The notes under the pieces were generated by a model that made no database searches, was not told the origin of the DNA, and worked only from the letters and a program-made list of their open reading frames with translations. The translations under genes and the position numbers were made by a program. Below are positions 52,008 through 59,977 of a DNA stretch of 64,000 nucleotides, piece by piece. Position 1 is the stretch's first letter, and each line of letters begins with the position of its first letter. The stretch is from Paenactinomyces guangxiensis (GTDB lineage Bacteria > Bacillota > Bacilli > Thermoactinomycetales > Thermoactinomycetaceae). Where the stretch lies: the NCBI RefSeq assembly GCF_016055185.1, contig NZ_JAECVR010000001.1:384345-448344 (forward strand). Reading direction: 5' to 3'.

Positions 52008-52425
52008 GACTTCACACGGCTGAAACACCACGAGCACTCCCGATGGTCGCCGTGGGATTTCCGGGTAGTTAACACCCTCCATTCATTTCTGCTTTGGACA
52101 ACTCCCACGTTCAGGGCTGTCTCATCAGCCCTTCCCATGCAGTTCTACAACTCGTGTTGCATGTACCCGCATGGGCGGAACGCCTGTTACCAGCGTTCTA
52201 GTCCGTATTCACTCACTCTCATGGTTTTAACCAGTGGGAGAGATTGATTCGCCACTGAAACCTCATACCATGATGTACAGGAACAAACCACTACCAGTGG
52301 GATGAGCACCGCTCATACGTTCGATCATCCACCAAATTGGTTGCTTTTACCATCCCAGAAAGAGATGCCGAGCAACGCTGTCTTTCATCAAAACTGTGGG
52401 CTTTCAGCCAGCTTTAACTGTAAAA
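51963..52425 (-). ncRNA. Candidate stand-alone structured RNA, omega/HEARO-like
   Basis: Between prcB and 52440 there is no gene, yet the DNA is crowded with nested helices. Reading the minus strand: GGCT-GAA-AGCC (52409-52399), AGCAAC/GTTGCT region (52376-52340), ATGAGC-GGT-GCTCAT (52316-52302), CCACT-GGT-AGTGG (52300-52288), TCATGGT/ACCATGA (52273-52219) enclosing CAGTGG/CCACTG, AACG-CTG/CAG-CGTT (52197-52179), CCCATGC/GCATGGG (52175-52134), GGGCTG/CAGCCC (52131-52114), and CACGGC/GCCGTG (52054-52015). It ends at GCGTCTCC/GGGGGCGC plus seven T (52000-51968), an intrinsic terminator read on the minus strand inside the prcB end. The pattern recalls the HEARO/omega RNAs of IscB elements. No IscB or TnpB frame is adjacent, so the RNA would be orphan. 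RNA identity is inference. Confidence 0.5.
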
Positions 52426-52450
52426 AGTTTTTGCAGTCTGTTCGCAATCC

Positions 52451-52488
52451 GCCGGTCCTCCTCTTGGTCTGAGGAAGGACCGGCTTTT
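52451..52488 (+). terminator. Strong plus-strand terminator
   Basis: GCCGGTCCT (52451-52459) pairs with AGGACCGGC (52476-52484), with an inner CTC/GAG helix, followed by TTTTC. It ends plus-strand transcription from prcB after the structured region. Confidence 0.85.
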
Positions 52489-52496
52489 CTTCTCCG

Positions 52497-52655
52497 TCAA
52501 TATGATTTACGTTCATGAGTTCTTTTGCTGCGGTCAGGAGTATGCGGATCTTCCCGACGGTCCGGTTCCGGGTCGCGAGGAGTCAGAATTTCAGGAGTGG
52601 TCGGTGTGTAAATCTCCGGCTCCCCGATTGGATAAGAGACATCAGGGATTTTCAT
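52497..52655 (-). CDS. Small proline-rich protein (52 residues)
   Basis: Frame MKIPDVSYPIGEPEIYTPTTPEILTPRDPEPDRREDPHTPDRSKRTHERKSY is here cut only by being short: Pro/Thr/Asp-rich repeats with P-E-I-x-T-P units, probably disordered. GAGGTGAGATC precedes the ATG. It shares direction with the Tyr/Pro-rich gene upstream. A role in the spore surface is conceivable but not shown. Confidence 0.55.
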   Translation of the reverse strand: MKIPDVSYPIGEPEIYTPTTPEILTPRDPEPDRREDPHTPDRSKRTHERKSY

Positions 52656-52705
52656 GATCTCACCTCTTTCTGTACCCCTAGTTTTCCCAGAAGCATAACT
52701 TTATA

Positions 52706-52748
52706 CAAAAAATCCCCTCCTGGCCGATGGTTGTACGGCAGGAGGGAA
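52706..52748 (-). terminator. Terminator of the Tyr/Pro-rich gene
   Basis: CCCCTCCTG (52714-52722) pairs with CAGGAGGG (52739-52746). On the minus strand ATTTTTTG follows. It lies about 70 bases after the stop at 52818. Confidence 0.78.
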
Positions 52749-52817
52749 ATAGCAAGGAAGGGGGGAAGCTGCAACAGCTTCCCGTACTATGTATGCAAGC
52801 AGGGGCAAAAATATCCC

Positions 52818-53186
52818 CTAGTTTTCCTCTTCCGCCTGCTGGTTATAGGCACGCAGCCACGGAGATTGCGGGGACTGGGGTGAATCCCATACAGGATGAT
52901 ACTGTTCCTGATCAGGCTGATAAGGTGACATCTTCGGAGGCATCATAGATATAGAACCGGAAAATGCTGCCTGGGGAATCATCCATGGTGCACCGGAGGG
53001 CCCGGGCATTGTCCAGGGATAAGTGTACGGAAAATAATGAGTTTGCGGATACCCGCCGGAACAACTCCCCGTCACCATCGGGGAGTACGGAACACTTGTA
53101 TAGGAACCATTCATCGGAAACGGATAGGCCCAATAGCCTCCCCATCCGGGATATTTGGGTGCCTGTTGATAAAAATAAGAATGCAT
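52818..53186 (-). CDS. Tyr/Pro/Gly-rich protein, spore-surface-like
   Basis: 122 residues, low complexity: YWAYPFPMNGSYTSVPYSPM, GGYPQTHYFPYTYPWTMPGPSG, MSPYQPDQEQYHPVWDSP. No domain and no signal peptide. Such composition is common in spore coat and exosporium proteins, an inference strengthened only by the presence of sporulation genes elsewhere in the window. ATG 53186 lies eight bases after GGAGGG; a GTG at 53189 is also possible. Confidence 0.6.
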   Translation of the reverse strand: MHSYFYQQAPKYPGWGGYWAYPFPMNGSYTSVPYSPMVTGSCSGGYPQTHYFPYTYPWTMPGPSGAPWMIPQAAFSGSISMMPPKMSPYQPDQEQYHPVWDSPQSPQSPWLRAYNQQAEEEN

Positions 53187-53312
53187 CACAAAGTCCCTCC
53201 TTCTATAAGTTTCATCTGTTTGTTTTTAACTATATGCTTTTTGTGGCCTGTCTTATGTTTATCTCCCCCTGCATATGCTTCCGGGACTGAAAAAAAAGGA
53301 GGAGGAACCAGA

Positions 53313-54674
53313 TTGAATCAAGAAACGGTAAGCATCCCTGAAACCGAACATATTTTAGTTTCCCTGCAAAAACGGAACCACAAAGCGCTAAGAACACTGA
53401 TTGACGAATTACAGCCCTACGATCTCGGACAGATCTTTTTCCAATTGAACGGAATTCACCGGCGCCGTTTTCTGGCTGCGTTACAACCGCAAGAGATTGC
53501 CAATCTGCTTGAAGAACTTGAATTAAATGAACAAAAAGAAGTGATAGCCGCCCTGGGCCCGCAAAAGACCGCCTCAGTATTAAACATGATGTCCTCTGAT
53601 GATGTGACAGACCTGCTCAGTGAGTTAGAGGATGCCGAAGCCCAGAGTTTGCTTAAAGACATGGAGAGCAGCGAAGCAGACCGGGTCCGTTCTCTGCTCC
53701 TCTATCCTGAAGATACTGCCGGAGGGTTGATGACTCATGAATATGTCAGTATCTACAGCCATTTTTCTGTTGAAGAAGCCATTCGTTATTTGCGTCAAGA
53801 AGCGCCGACAGCGGAAACCATCTACTATGTTTATGTGACTGATGCCGAACATCACCTGGTGGGGGTGGTATCTCTCAGAGACTTATTGATCGCCCAGCCG
53901 GCCACAAAAATCGGTGACATGATGTATGAACGGGTGATCTCTGTCCCTGTCGATATGGACCAGGAAGAAGTGGCCCGCATGCTGGAACGATACGACTTTC
54001 TCGCAATTCCAGTGGTTGATGCCAAAAATCGCCTACTGGGAATTATTACTGTTGACGATATTATTGATGTGTTGATTGAGGAAGCGCAGGAAGATATTTC
54101 AAACTTGTCGGCAGTCGGGCCGACGGACAAAGATATTTTGGTCAATCCCTTTCAATCTGCGAGAAGGCGTATTCCCTGGTTGATTTTACTCTTATGTATC
54201 GGGATGGCCACAGCGAATCTGCTTGGCCTCTTTGAAAAAACAATCCAATTATTGCCGGTACTCACCGTTTTTATGCCTATGATTGCCGGGATGACGGGAA
54301 ATACGGCAACACAATCACTCGCTTTAATTATCCGTGGCCTGTCGAGCCATCAACTCCATCGTGAAAATTATAAAAAAGTGCTTCGTCAGGAAGGGTTTGT
54401 GGGTATGATTATCGGGGCGATATGCAGTACCCTGATCATTGCTGCAATCACCATCTGGAAACAGGATATGGGCTTAGGCTTAGTGGTGGGTGCCTCCCTT
54501 TTTTTTACCCTGGTCATTGGCACTTTAGTCGGAACACTGATTCCCATCATCCTTGATGCTTTTAACATTGATCCCACTGTTGCTTCCGGTCCGTTAATCA
54601 CCACCTTAAATGATGTCATTTCATTAATGCTTTATTTTGGACTGGCTACTTTCTTCATACATAAATTAATGTGA
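53313..54674 (+). CDS. mgtE: Magnesium transporter MgtE
   Basis: A 453-residue Mg2+ channel. The N-terminal cytoplasmic domain (LQPYDLGQIFFQLNGIHRRRFLAALQPQEIANLLEEL) is followed by two CBS domains (VEEAIRYLR... and VISVPVDMDQEEVARMLERYDFLAIPVVD) that close the pore when Mg2+ is high, then five membrane segments with the GNTATQ filter (MTGNTATQSLAL). The long in-frame upstream extension (with a signal-like stretch) is not used; TTG 53313 is correctly spaced behind GGAGGAGG. Followed by a CNNM-type gene. Confidence 0.9.
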   Translation: MNQETVSIPETEHILVSLQKRNHKALRTLIDELQPYDLGQIFFQLNGIHRRRFLAALQPQEIANLLEELELNEQKEVIAALGPQKTASVLNMMSSDDVTDLLSELEDAEAQSLLKDMESSEADRVRSLLLYPEDTAGGLMTHEYVSIYSHFSVEEAIRYLRQEAPTAETIYYVYVTDAEHHLVGVVSLRDLLIAQPATKIGDMMYERVISVPVDMDQEEVARMLERYDFLAIPVVDAKNRLLGIITVDDIIDVLIEEAQEDISNLSAVGPTDKDILVNPFQSARRRIPWLILLLCIGMATANLLGLFEKTIQLLPVLTVFMPMIAGMTGNTATQSLALIIRGLSSHQLHRENYKKVLRQEGFVGMIIGAICSTLIIAAITIWKQDMGLGLVVGASLFFTLVIGTLVGTLIPIILDAFNIDPTVASGPLITTLNDVISLMLYFGLATFFIHKLM

Positions 54675-54788
54675 GCAGGAGCTGTCAATAGCCTGCCGGT
54701 AATATTCTGGTATTAAAACCTTTTTTCACACACAAGTTAAGAGAAATCGGCTCTCTTCGTGTCAATCTGATTAGGGGGTTTTCTGAAT

Positions 54789-56126
54789 TTGGAAGTTAGT
54801 TTTGTAGAGATCATATGGAAATTGTTTTTGGTCATTTTTCTCGTCTTACTCAACGGCTTTTTTGTTGCCTCGGAGTTTGCGATTGTCAAAGTGAGGACAA
54901 CCCGGATTGCTCAATTGACGGAGGAAGGCAACTTACGTGCCAAAACGGCACAAAATATCCTGAAAAACCTGGATGCTTATCTTTCCGCCACCCAATTGGG
55001 AATCACTCTGGCTTCCCTTGGATTAGGCTGGGTGGGTGAGCCGTTTCTGGCTACTCTCATCGAACCCGGTTTGCAATTATTTGGAATACCTACAGCCTGG
55101 ATTCATGTCATCTCGTTTGCAATTGCTTTTTCGATCATTACTTTTTTACATATTGTTATCGGTGAAATGGCGCCAAAATCGCTCGCCATCCGGAAAGCGG
55201 AGGGGACAACTCTCTGGATCGCCAGACCGTTGCACTGGTTTTTTGTTCTTTTTCGGCCAACGATTTGGTTATTAAACAGTTCGGCCAACAAAGTTTTAAA
55301 GTGGCTCGGGGTGGAGTTGGTTCCCGATCAGCAACAAGCACATACGGAAGAAGAAATCCGTATGCTGGTTGAACAGAGCCACCGCAGCGGGATCATCGAT
55401 CAAACGGAACTTTCCCTGTTTGACAATATCTTTGATTTTGCCGACCGCATCGGCCGGGAAGTGATGGTGCCCCGTGTCGATATGGTTTGTATTTACACCC
55501 GTGACTCTTTTGAAAAGAGCATATCTGTCATCAAACAAAGCCATTTTACCCGCTTTCCCTTATGCGGAAAGGATAAAGATGACATCCTCGGAATTATTCA
55601 TATCCGCGATCTGTATGAACGGATGACTGCCGGCGAAACACCCGACTTCAGCCAGCTGGCCCGCCCTACCGTGCATGTGCCGGAAACGATGGAAATCAAG
55701 GATATCTTGCGAACCCTGCAAAAAAACCGGACTGAAATGGCGATTGTGGTCGATGAATACGGGGGGACTTCAGGAATCATTACTATCGAAGATATTGTTG
55801 AAGAAATTGTGGGTGAGATTCAGGATGAATTTGATGATGAACGTCCTTTTTTCCAGAAAAAAGGGGATGAAACCTCGATTGATGCACACTTGTTGATTGA
55901 CGAGGTGAATGAGCATTTCCATATCAATATAGAAGACGAAGACAACGATACGATTGGAGGATGGATTTTCTCCCAGTTGCAGGAATTGCCCAAACTCCAT
56001 GCTACTGTTGAATTTGACGGCTACAAGTTTATCGTGCAGGAAATGACCGGCAGCAGAGTAACCCGGCTGCTAGTCAAGCCTGTGCGGGAGGAAACAACTG
56101 AAACCCCTTCAGAAGAAAGTTTTTGA
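54789..56126 (+). CDS. CNNM/CorC-HlyC membrane protein (probable Mg2+ efflux, MpfA-like)
   Basis: A 445-residue protein: four N-terminal DUF21 membrane segments, two CBS domains (REVMVPRVDMVCIYTRDSFEKSI..., VHVPETMEIKDILRTLQKNRTEMAIVVDEYGGTSGIITIEDIVEEIVGEI) and a C-terminal CorC/HlyC domain. Bacillus MpfA (YhdP) and CNNM proteins export or manage Mg2+. Placement 114 bases after mgtE on the same strand makes an uptake/efflux pair likely. TTG start with AGGGGG upstream. The name hemolysin-family is historical. Confidence 0.85.
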   Translation: MEVSFVEIIWKLFLVIFLVLLNGFFVASEFAIVKVRTTRIAQLTEEGNLRAKTAQNILKNLDAYLSATQLGITLASLGLGWVGEPFLATLIEPGLQLFGIPTAWIHVISFAIAFSIITFLHIVIGEMAPKSLAIRKAEGTTLWIARPLHWFFVLFRPTIWLLNSSANKVLKWLGVELVPDQQQAHTEEEIRMLVEQSHRSGIIDQTELSLFDNIFDFADRIGREVMVPRVDMVCIYTRDSFEKSISVIKQSHFTRFPLCGKDKDDILGIIHIRDLYERMTAGETPDFSQLARPTVHVPETMEIKDILRTLQKNRTEMAIVVDEYGGTSGIITIEDIVEEIVGEIQDEFDDERPFFQKKGDETSIDAHLLIDEVNEHFHINIEDEDNDTIGGWIFSQLQELPKLHATVEFDGYKFIVQEMTGSRVTRLLVKPVREETTETPSEESF

Positions 56127-56128
56127 AT

Positions 56129-56156
56129 AGCCGCTTCCCGCCTTGTTTGGAAGCGG
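56129..56156 (+). terminator. Hairpin after the CNNM gene
   Basis: GCCGCTTCC (56129-56137) pairs with GGAAGCGGC (56148-56156). Only ACCTTT follows, so it is a moderate terminator. Confidence 0.6.
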
Positions 56157-56207
56157 CACCTTTAACCTTCCGCTTTCATGCCTGTCCGGGTAAATCCGGT
56201 TTCTTTC

Positions 56208-56519
56208 CTACTCTACCCACTTCTCCGCCCATTTTTGGACCTCATTCATAATCCCCTCGATGGATTTTCCTTTTTCGGTTAATTCATACTCAATTCGCAC
56301 CGGTGTCTCCGGGTAGACATGGCGTGTAAGAATGCCTGCTGCCTCCAATTCCTTGATCCGTTCGGTTAACATCCGGTCACTCATATGGGGAATCGCCTCA
56401 GATAGTTCCTTAAACCGCTTGGGGCCGGTCAACAGCACCCGGATAATTAAGCCTGTCCAACGCTTGCCGAGCAATTCAAATGCCGCTTCAAACTTCGGGC
56501 ATAAATGCAGATGATCCAT
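56208..56519 (-). CDS. HxlR/DUF24 redox repressor, CatR/YodB-like
   Basis: A 103-residue HxlR regulator. Cys7 (MDHLHLCPKFEAAFELLGKRW) is at the same place as the redox-sensing Cys of Bacillus CatR and YodB; oxidation or quinone adduction there lifts repression. The winged helix is RFKELSEAIPHMSDRMLTERIKELEAAGIL. The natural start is ATG 56519, behind CAGGAGTG; the frame to 56573 is longer but lacks homology. It is divergent from the DoxX-pirin genes and should repress them through the operator between. Confidence 0.85.
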   Translation of the reverse strand: MDHLHLCPKFEAAFELLGKRWTGLIIRVLLTGPKRFKELSEAIPHMSDRMLTERIKELEAAGILTRHVYPETPVRIEYELTEKGKSIEGIMNEVQKWAEKWVE

Positions 56520-56554
56520 GTTAATCACTCCTGAGCTTATTTTAGCACAGCCAC

Positions 56555-56619
56555 TTGACACAAGTAAGCACACTATCTATACTCTAAGTAATTAACTTTA
56601 AAAAAATTAGTTAGTTACT
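56555..56619 (+). promoter_or_regulatory. Promoter and HxlR operator of the doxX-pirin operon
   Basis: TTGACA (56555-56560), exactly 17 bases, TATACT (56578-56583): a near-consensus SigA promoter toward doxX. Immediately after the -10 is an 11-base inverted repeat with one mismatch, AGTAATTAACT (56587-56597) and AGTTAGTTACT (56609-56619), resembling the TTACT/AGTAA half-sites bound by CatR/YodB-type regulators. The GGTTACTATAAAAG before wrbA (57809-57822) holds a similar half-site. Confidence 0.7.
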
Positions 56620-56647
56620 ATTTTTTATATGAAAGGAGGTGTAGACC

Positions 56648-57037
56648 ATGGCAGACATCGGTTTGTTAATCATTCGGTTAATCGTGGGATTAACATTTAT
56701 GGGACATGGAGCCCAGAAATTGTTTGGCTGGTTCGGAGGACACGGTTTAAAAGGAACGGCTGGTTGGCTGGAATCAATCGGAATCCGGCCAGGATTGTTG
56801 ATGGCCGTCCTGGCCGGTCTTGGCGAACTGATCGGGGGAGCTTTGTTTGCTTCTGGAATATTGATGACTTTTGCTTCTTTTCTAATCGTTGTCACCATGT
56901 TGGTAGGCATTTTCATGGTTCATGGAAAAAACGGTTACTGGGCTACCCAGGGCGGCTTTGAGTACAATTTGGTGCTAATCGCTGTGGCAATCGGGCTTGC
57001 ATTGACTGGTCCCGGGTCATATATACCGTGGGGATGA
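56648..57037 (+). CDS. DoxX-family membrane protein (CatD-like)
   Basis: 129 residues, four membrane helices: LLIIRLIVGLTFMGHGAQKLFGWFGGHGLKG, ending GPGSYIPWG. DoxX/CatD-type proteins work with thiol/quinone defence; in Bacillus catD is repressed by CatR and lies beside a catechol dioxygenase. Here a pirin follows instead. AAAGGAGGTG precedes the ATG. Role in quinone stress is by analogy. Confidence 0.82.
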   Translation: MADIGLLIIRLIVGLTFMGHGAQKLFGWFGGHGLKGTAGWLESIGIRPGLLMAVLAGLGELIGGALFASGILMTFASFLIVVTMLVGIFMVHGKNGYWATQGGFEYNLVLIAVAIGLALTGPGSYIPWG

Positions 57038-57087
57038 ATGTTTAAAGAATAAAAAGATAAAAATAACCACATACCTGAGGTGACAAT

Positions 57088-57789
57088 ATGATACAAATCA
57101 TTCCATCCGAACAACGCTATAAAGCCGAACACGGATGGTTGACAAGCTATCACAGCTTTTCGTTCGCCGATTATTATGACCCGGACAATCTTCAATTTGG
57201 TTCCCTGAGAGTTTTCAACGATGACATTATCCAGGGCGGACAGGGGTTCGGAATGCATCCGCATGCGAATATGGAAATCATGACCTATGTCATTGACGGA
57301 ACTCTGGAGCACCAGGACAGTCTGGGGAATAAAGGATTGATTGAAGCAGGTGAAGTTCAGCGCATGACTGCCGGAACGGGCATTTACCATTCCGAATATA
57401 ACCATTCGCCCGAGAAGCCCGTTCATCTTCTGCAAATATGGTTTATACCAAATCAAAAAGACTTATCTCCTTCATGGGAACAAAGAAAGTTTTCACGTGA
57501 GCAGCAATTGAATCAACTCCTGCCCGTCGTCTCGGGCCGGTCCCTCGAACATGCCCTGACCATTCATCAAGATGTAACCGTCTATCTTTCTCATTTGCAA
57601 GCCGGCAAGGAATTGGTCCATCGCCAGCAAGAGCATCGCCGCATGTATCTGTTTGTTATTGAGGGAAAAGTGGCCTTAAATGAAACCCATACATTATCTG
57701 CGGGAGACACCGCCCGCATTTCCGGGCTGTCTGAGTTACACCTTGCGACCCACCGCGGCGGTGAGTTTATGCTCATGGATCTGGCTTAA
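57088..57789 (+). CDS. Pirin-family protein (quercetinase-like)
   Basis: A 233-residue bicupin. The metal ligands are visible in the N-terminal cupin: HPHANMEIMTYVIDGTLEHQDS (His-x-His) and TAGTGIYHSEYNHS (His...Glu). Many bacterial pirins (YhhW type) open flavonols such as quercetin with O2. It starts at ATG behind GAGGTG. Second gene of the doxX operon; a link to aromatic/quinone stress fits. Confidence 0.85.
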   Translation: MIQIIPSEQRYKAEHGWLTSYHSFSFADYYDPDNLQFGSLRVFNDDIIQGGQGFGMHPHANMEIMTYVIDGTLEHQDSLGNKGLIEAGEVQRMTAGTGIYHSEYNHSPEKPVHLLQIWFIPNQKDLSPSWEQRKFSREQQLNQLLPVVSGRSLEHALTIHQDVTVYLSHLQAGKELVHRQQEHRRMYLFVIEGKVALNETHTLSAGDTARISGLSELHLATHRGGEFMLMDLA

Positions 57790-57871
57790 TTCTTTTTTGG
57801 CTAAACGGGTTACTATAAAAGAAACATATAAGTTTGCAGACTAAAAAATCATTAAGCGGAGGTTTAACAAA

Positions 57872-58483
57872 ATGGCAAACGTTAAATTGGCAGTAATCTA
57901 TTACAGTTCAACCGGTACCAACTATAAACTGGCTCAGACTGCCGCTGAAGCCGCCAGGGAAGCAGGAGCGGAAACAAGGGTGCTAAAAGTCCAGGAACTG
58001 GCTCCGGAAGAGGCTATTGCATCAAATCCTGCCTGGAAGGCTCATTATGAAGCAACCAAAGAGGTCCCGGTCGCTACACCGGATGATATTGTATGGGCAG
58101 ATGCCATCATTTTCTGCACGCCCACACGATTTGGAAATATCGCTTCCCAGATGAAGCAATTTTTGGACACCACCGGAGGCATCTGGTTCCAGGGAAAAAC
58201 CGCCAATAAAGTAGTCAGTGCCATGGCCTCCGCCAATAACCCAAACGGCGGCCAGGAACAGACCATTCTTCAACTCTATACAACCATGTACCATTGGGGG
58301 GCGATCGTCGTTGCACCGGGTTACACAGATCCGTCTATTTATACAGCGGGGGGCAACCCGTACGGAACCACTGTAACCGTTGGGAACGACGGAAACATTA
58401 AAGAGGATGCCATGGACGCCGTACGCCACCAGGCCAAACGTACTGTTACGGTGGCAGAGTGGATTAAAAAAGGGCAAGTATAA
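57872..58483 (+). CDS. wrbA: NAD(P)H:quinone oxidoreductase, WrbA type
   Basis: A 203-residue flavodoxin-like enzyme reducing quinones by two electrons. The FMN loop VIYYSSTGTNYKLAQ and PTRFGNIASQMKQFLDTTGG are intact, with MYHWGAIVVAPGY near 148. It has an insertion relative to flavodoxin as WrbA does. GGAGG precedes the ATG. It lies 82 bases after the pirin gene, with an HxlR-like half-site and a TATAAA between, so it may have its own control within the same stress response. Confidence 0.9.
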   Translation: MANVKLAVIYYSSTGTNYKLAQTAAEAAREAGAETRVLKVQELAPEEAIASNPAWKAHYEATKEVPVATPDDIVWADAIIFCTPTRFGNIASQMKQFLDTTGGIWFQGKTANKVVSAMASANNPNGGQEQTILQLYTTMYHWGAIVVAPGYTDPSIYTAGGNPYGTTVTVGNDGNIKEDAMDAVRHQAKRTVTVAEWIKKGQV

Positions 58484-58563
58484 AATTTCCTCTTTGTCTT
58501 TTTGTATGGCATAAGAGAGATCACTTGTAATCTGAGCTAAAATCCCAATACACTCTGGTTGAA

Positions 58564-58674
58564 GAAAGGGATGGCGGTATATGAGCCGCCATCCCTTTCC
58601 AAAATGAAATGGCAAAAGATACCCACAGCAAAAAGAGAGCCGCCTTGCCAGTGAGGGGCTCTCTTTTTGCTGTG
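58564..58674. terminator. Two consecutive long hairpins after wrbA
   Basis: First: GAAAGGGATGGCGG with CCGCCATCCCTTTC (58564-58577, 58586-58599). Second: CACAGCAAAAAGAGAGCC with GGCTCTCTTTTTGCTGTG (58624-58641, 58657-58674), an 18-base perfect stem with an internal T-run. Together they give a very tight stop for both strands. Confidence 0.8.
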
Positions 58675-58821
58675 TACCAGTGAGGGGAGATTGAAAATCT
58701 GTTAACCATCACCTGATAAAATGAAACACATTGGTTTGCCTTGGTTATGAATCATTTATTTAAAGAGGAATGAGTACTGCTTCAGTTGTATGGGAAGATG
58801 GTTAGAGAGGGCCTGGCAAAC

Positions 58822-59244
58822 TTATTCTAGCCCGACCAAGTCAAATCTTCCCGCTTTTAGGGTTACATTTTCTCCAATATCAATATTTAACTCTTTAGCT
58901 TCGTTTGGGTCTATTAAAAAATACCCATTTTTATTTTTTATACCTAACCATTTTCTTTCTTTAATATCAAATCTTGTTTGCTTCCACCGGGACAGTTCCT
59001 GTTCCTCAATATTTATCATTGTTCCGGTTAAAATATCATCCTGTTGATCTGTATCATTTTTTTCCAAAAAACCTGCTAAAACTAAAGCATTTATATACTC
59101 ATTTTTCTTGTTTCTCAGGTCAAAGGGTACGGAATCAAAAATTTTTATCGTATACTCCCTTAATTTAGCATTTATCCAAAAGTCATAAATAATATCATTG
59201 TATTCCGCACCTGTCTCAATACTTTCGATATAGATTTTCAACAT
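58822..59244 (-). CDS. Probable immunity protein of the neighbouring toxin
   Basis: 140 residues, AT-richer than its neighbours, no recognised family: MLKIYIESIETGAEYNDIIYDFWINAKLREYTIKIFDSVPF... an acidic alpha/beta soluble protein. GGGGGGAATCAA precedes the ATG. It begins 16 bases after the toxin-domain gene on the same strand, the normal order for a toxin-immunity pair. Function inferred purely from position and composition. Confidence 0.55.
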   Translation of the reverse strand: MLKIYIESIETGAEYNDIIYDFWINAKLREYTIKIFDSVPFDLRNKKNEYINALVLAGFLEKNDTDQQDDILTGTMINIEEQELSRWKQTRFDIKERKWLGIKNKNGYFLIDPNEAKELNIDIGENVTLKAGRFDLVGLE

Positions 59245-59260
59245 TTGATTCCCCCCTTAC

Positions 59261-59778
59261 TTAACTAAATGGATGGGCAGTGACTATAAATCCATTCTCA
59301 CTGATTACAACCTTTAGTTTTCGCGGCTTACCGCCTACAACCACATCATATATGGTTGCGCCCCCCTGTTGAACACCATTCTTTGTAGTAACTGTTTCTA
59401 ATATGAGATTAGCAACCTCATCCTGATTATTTAACCCCCAGCTGGAAAATTCTTTAGAATGCCTTTCCATAATATGCTGCAATCCTGCTTTTGAGTTGCC
59501 AGTTTCCAACCATGTAATTTTTCCGCTCGGTGTTCTGGTTATTCCTACCGAAGCTTCCCTTGAAAACTTAACTCCTTTCGCCTCTAATTCATCAAATAAT
59601 TTTTTCATCTTTATAAGTTTTTTTATCAGGTTGTTTGCCGGTTTTGAGGAGGTTGTTTCTTTGGTCCATAATCTCCAAACTTCGGATCGACTTTGGGGAT
59701 TTTTCGGCACCCGGTCAGGGTAAAGACTAATGCAACTGAAATAAAGATTAATACTACCGCAAAGGTTATCTTCTTTAT
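59261..59778 (-). pseudogene. Lipoprotein with C-terminal BECR-type RNase toxin domain, frameshifted
   Basis: The C-terminal domain (SKAGLQHIMERHSKEFSSW, then DEVANLILETVT...GGATIYDVVVGGKPRKLKVVISENGFIVTAHPF) has the GLxHIxxRH and terminal NGxI...(Y/H)P pattern of Barnase/EndoU/colicin-like (BECR) RNase toxins. In another frame directly upstream is a lipoprotein signal (KKITFAVVLIFISVALVFTLTGCRK) and a linker ending PPQN. Adding one A to the AAAA run near 59637 joins them into one protein. The lipoprotein frame lacks ATG/GTG/TTG; an ATA (59776-59778) sits nine bases after GGAGGT. So both start and frame are damaged, or ATA is used and the shift is a read error. Confidence 0.6.
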
Positions 59779-59851
59779 AAAAGTCCTACCTCCGTCAGGT
59801 CTGAAACCTCCGATTTTAGTCGGACAGACTTAACACGTTGACAGTGAAGAG

Positions 59852-59977
59852 ATGGAGTTAGAACAACCTTCAGATACCTCTGAGACTTCTATTTGGTTTT
59901 TGAGTGACTTCGGATCAGCCGGGTCAGGTTATATGTACCAAGTCGACTATGAAAATGTTTTTCCAGGTATTTATTAG
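59852..59977 (+). other. Short open frame, perhaps a gene fragment
   Basis: A 41-codon frame encodes MELEQPSDTSETSIWFLSDFGSAGSGYMYQVDYENVFPGIY, cut here only by its shortness: acidic and aromatic, with protein-like composition, but no ribosome site and no partner. It may be the C-terminal remnant of a lost gene. The rest of 59779-60095 is AT-rich and holds nothing else recognisable. Confidence 0.3.

Noticed and set aside
52011-52440. RNase P RNA, tmRNA or group II intron
   Set aside because: The conserved cores of these RNAs (for example tRNA-like ends of tmRNA or intron domain V) are not visible; an omega/HEARO-like or novel RNA fits better.
53037-53312. 92-codon upstream extension of mgtE with a signal-like stretch
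   Set aside because: MgtE N-termini are cytoplasmic and GGAGGAGG fits the TTG at 53313; the extension overlaps the divergent Tyr/Pro-rich gene.
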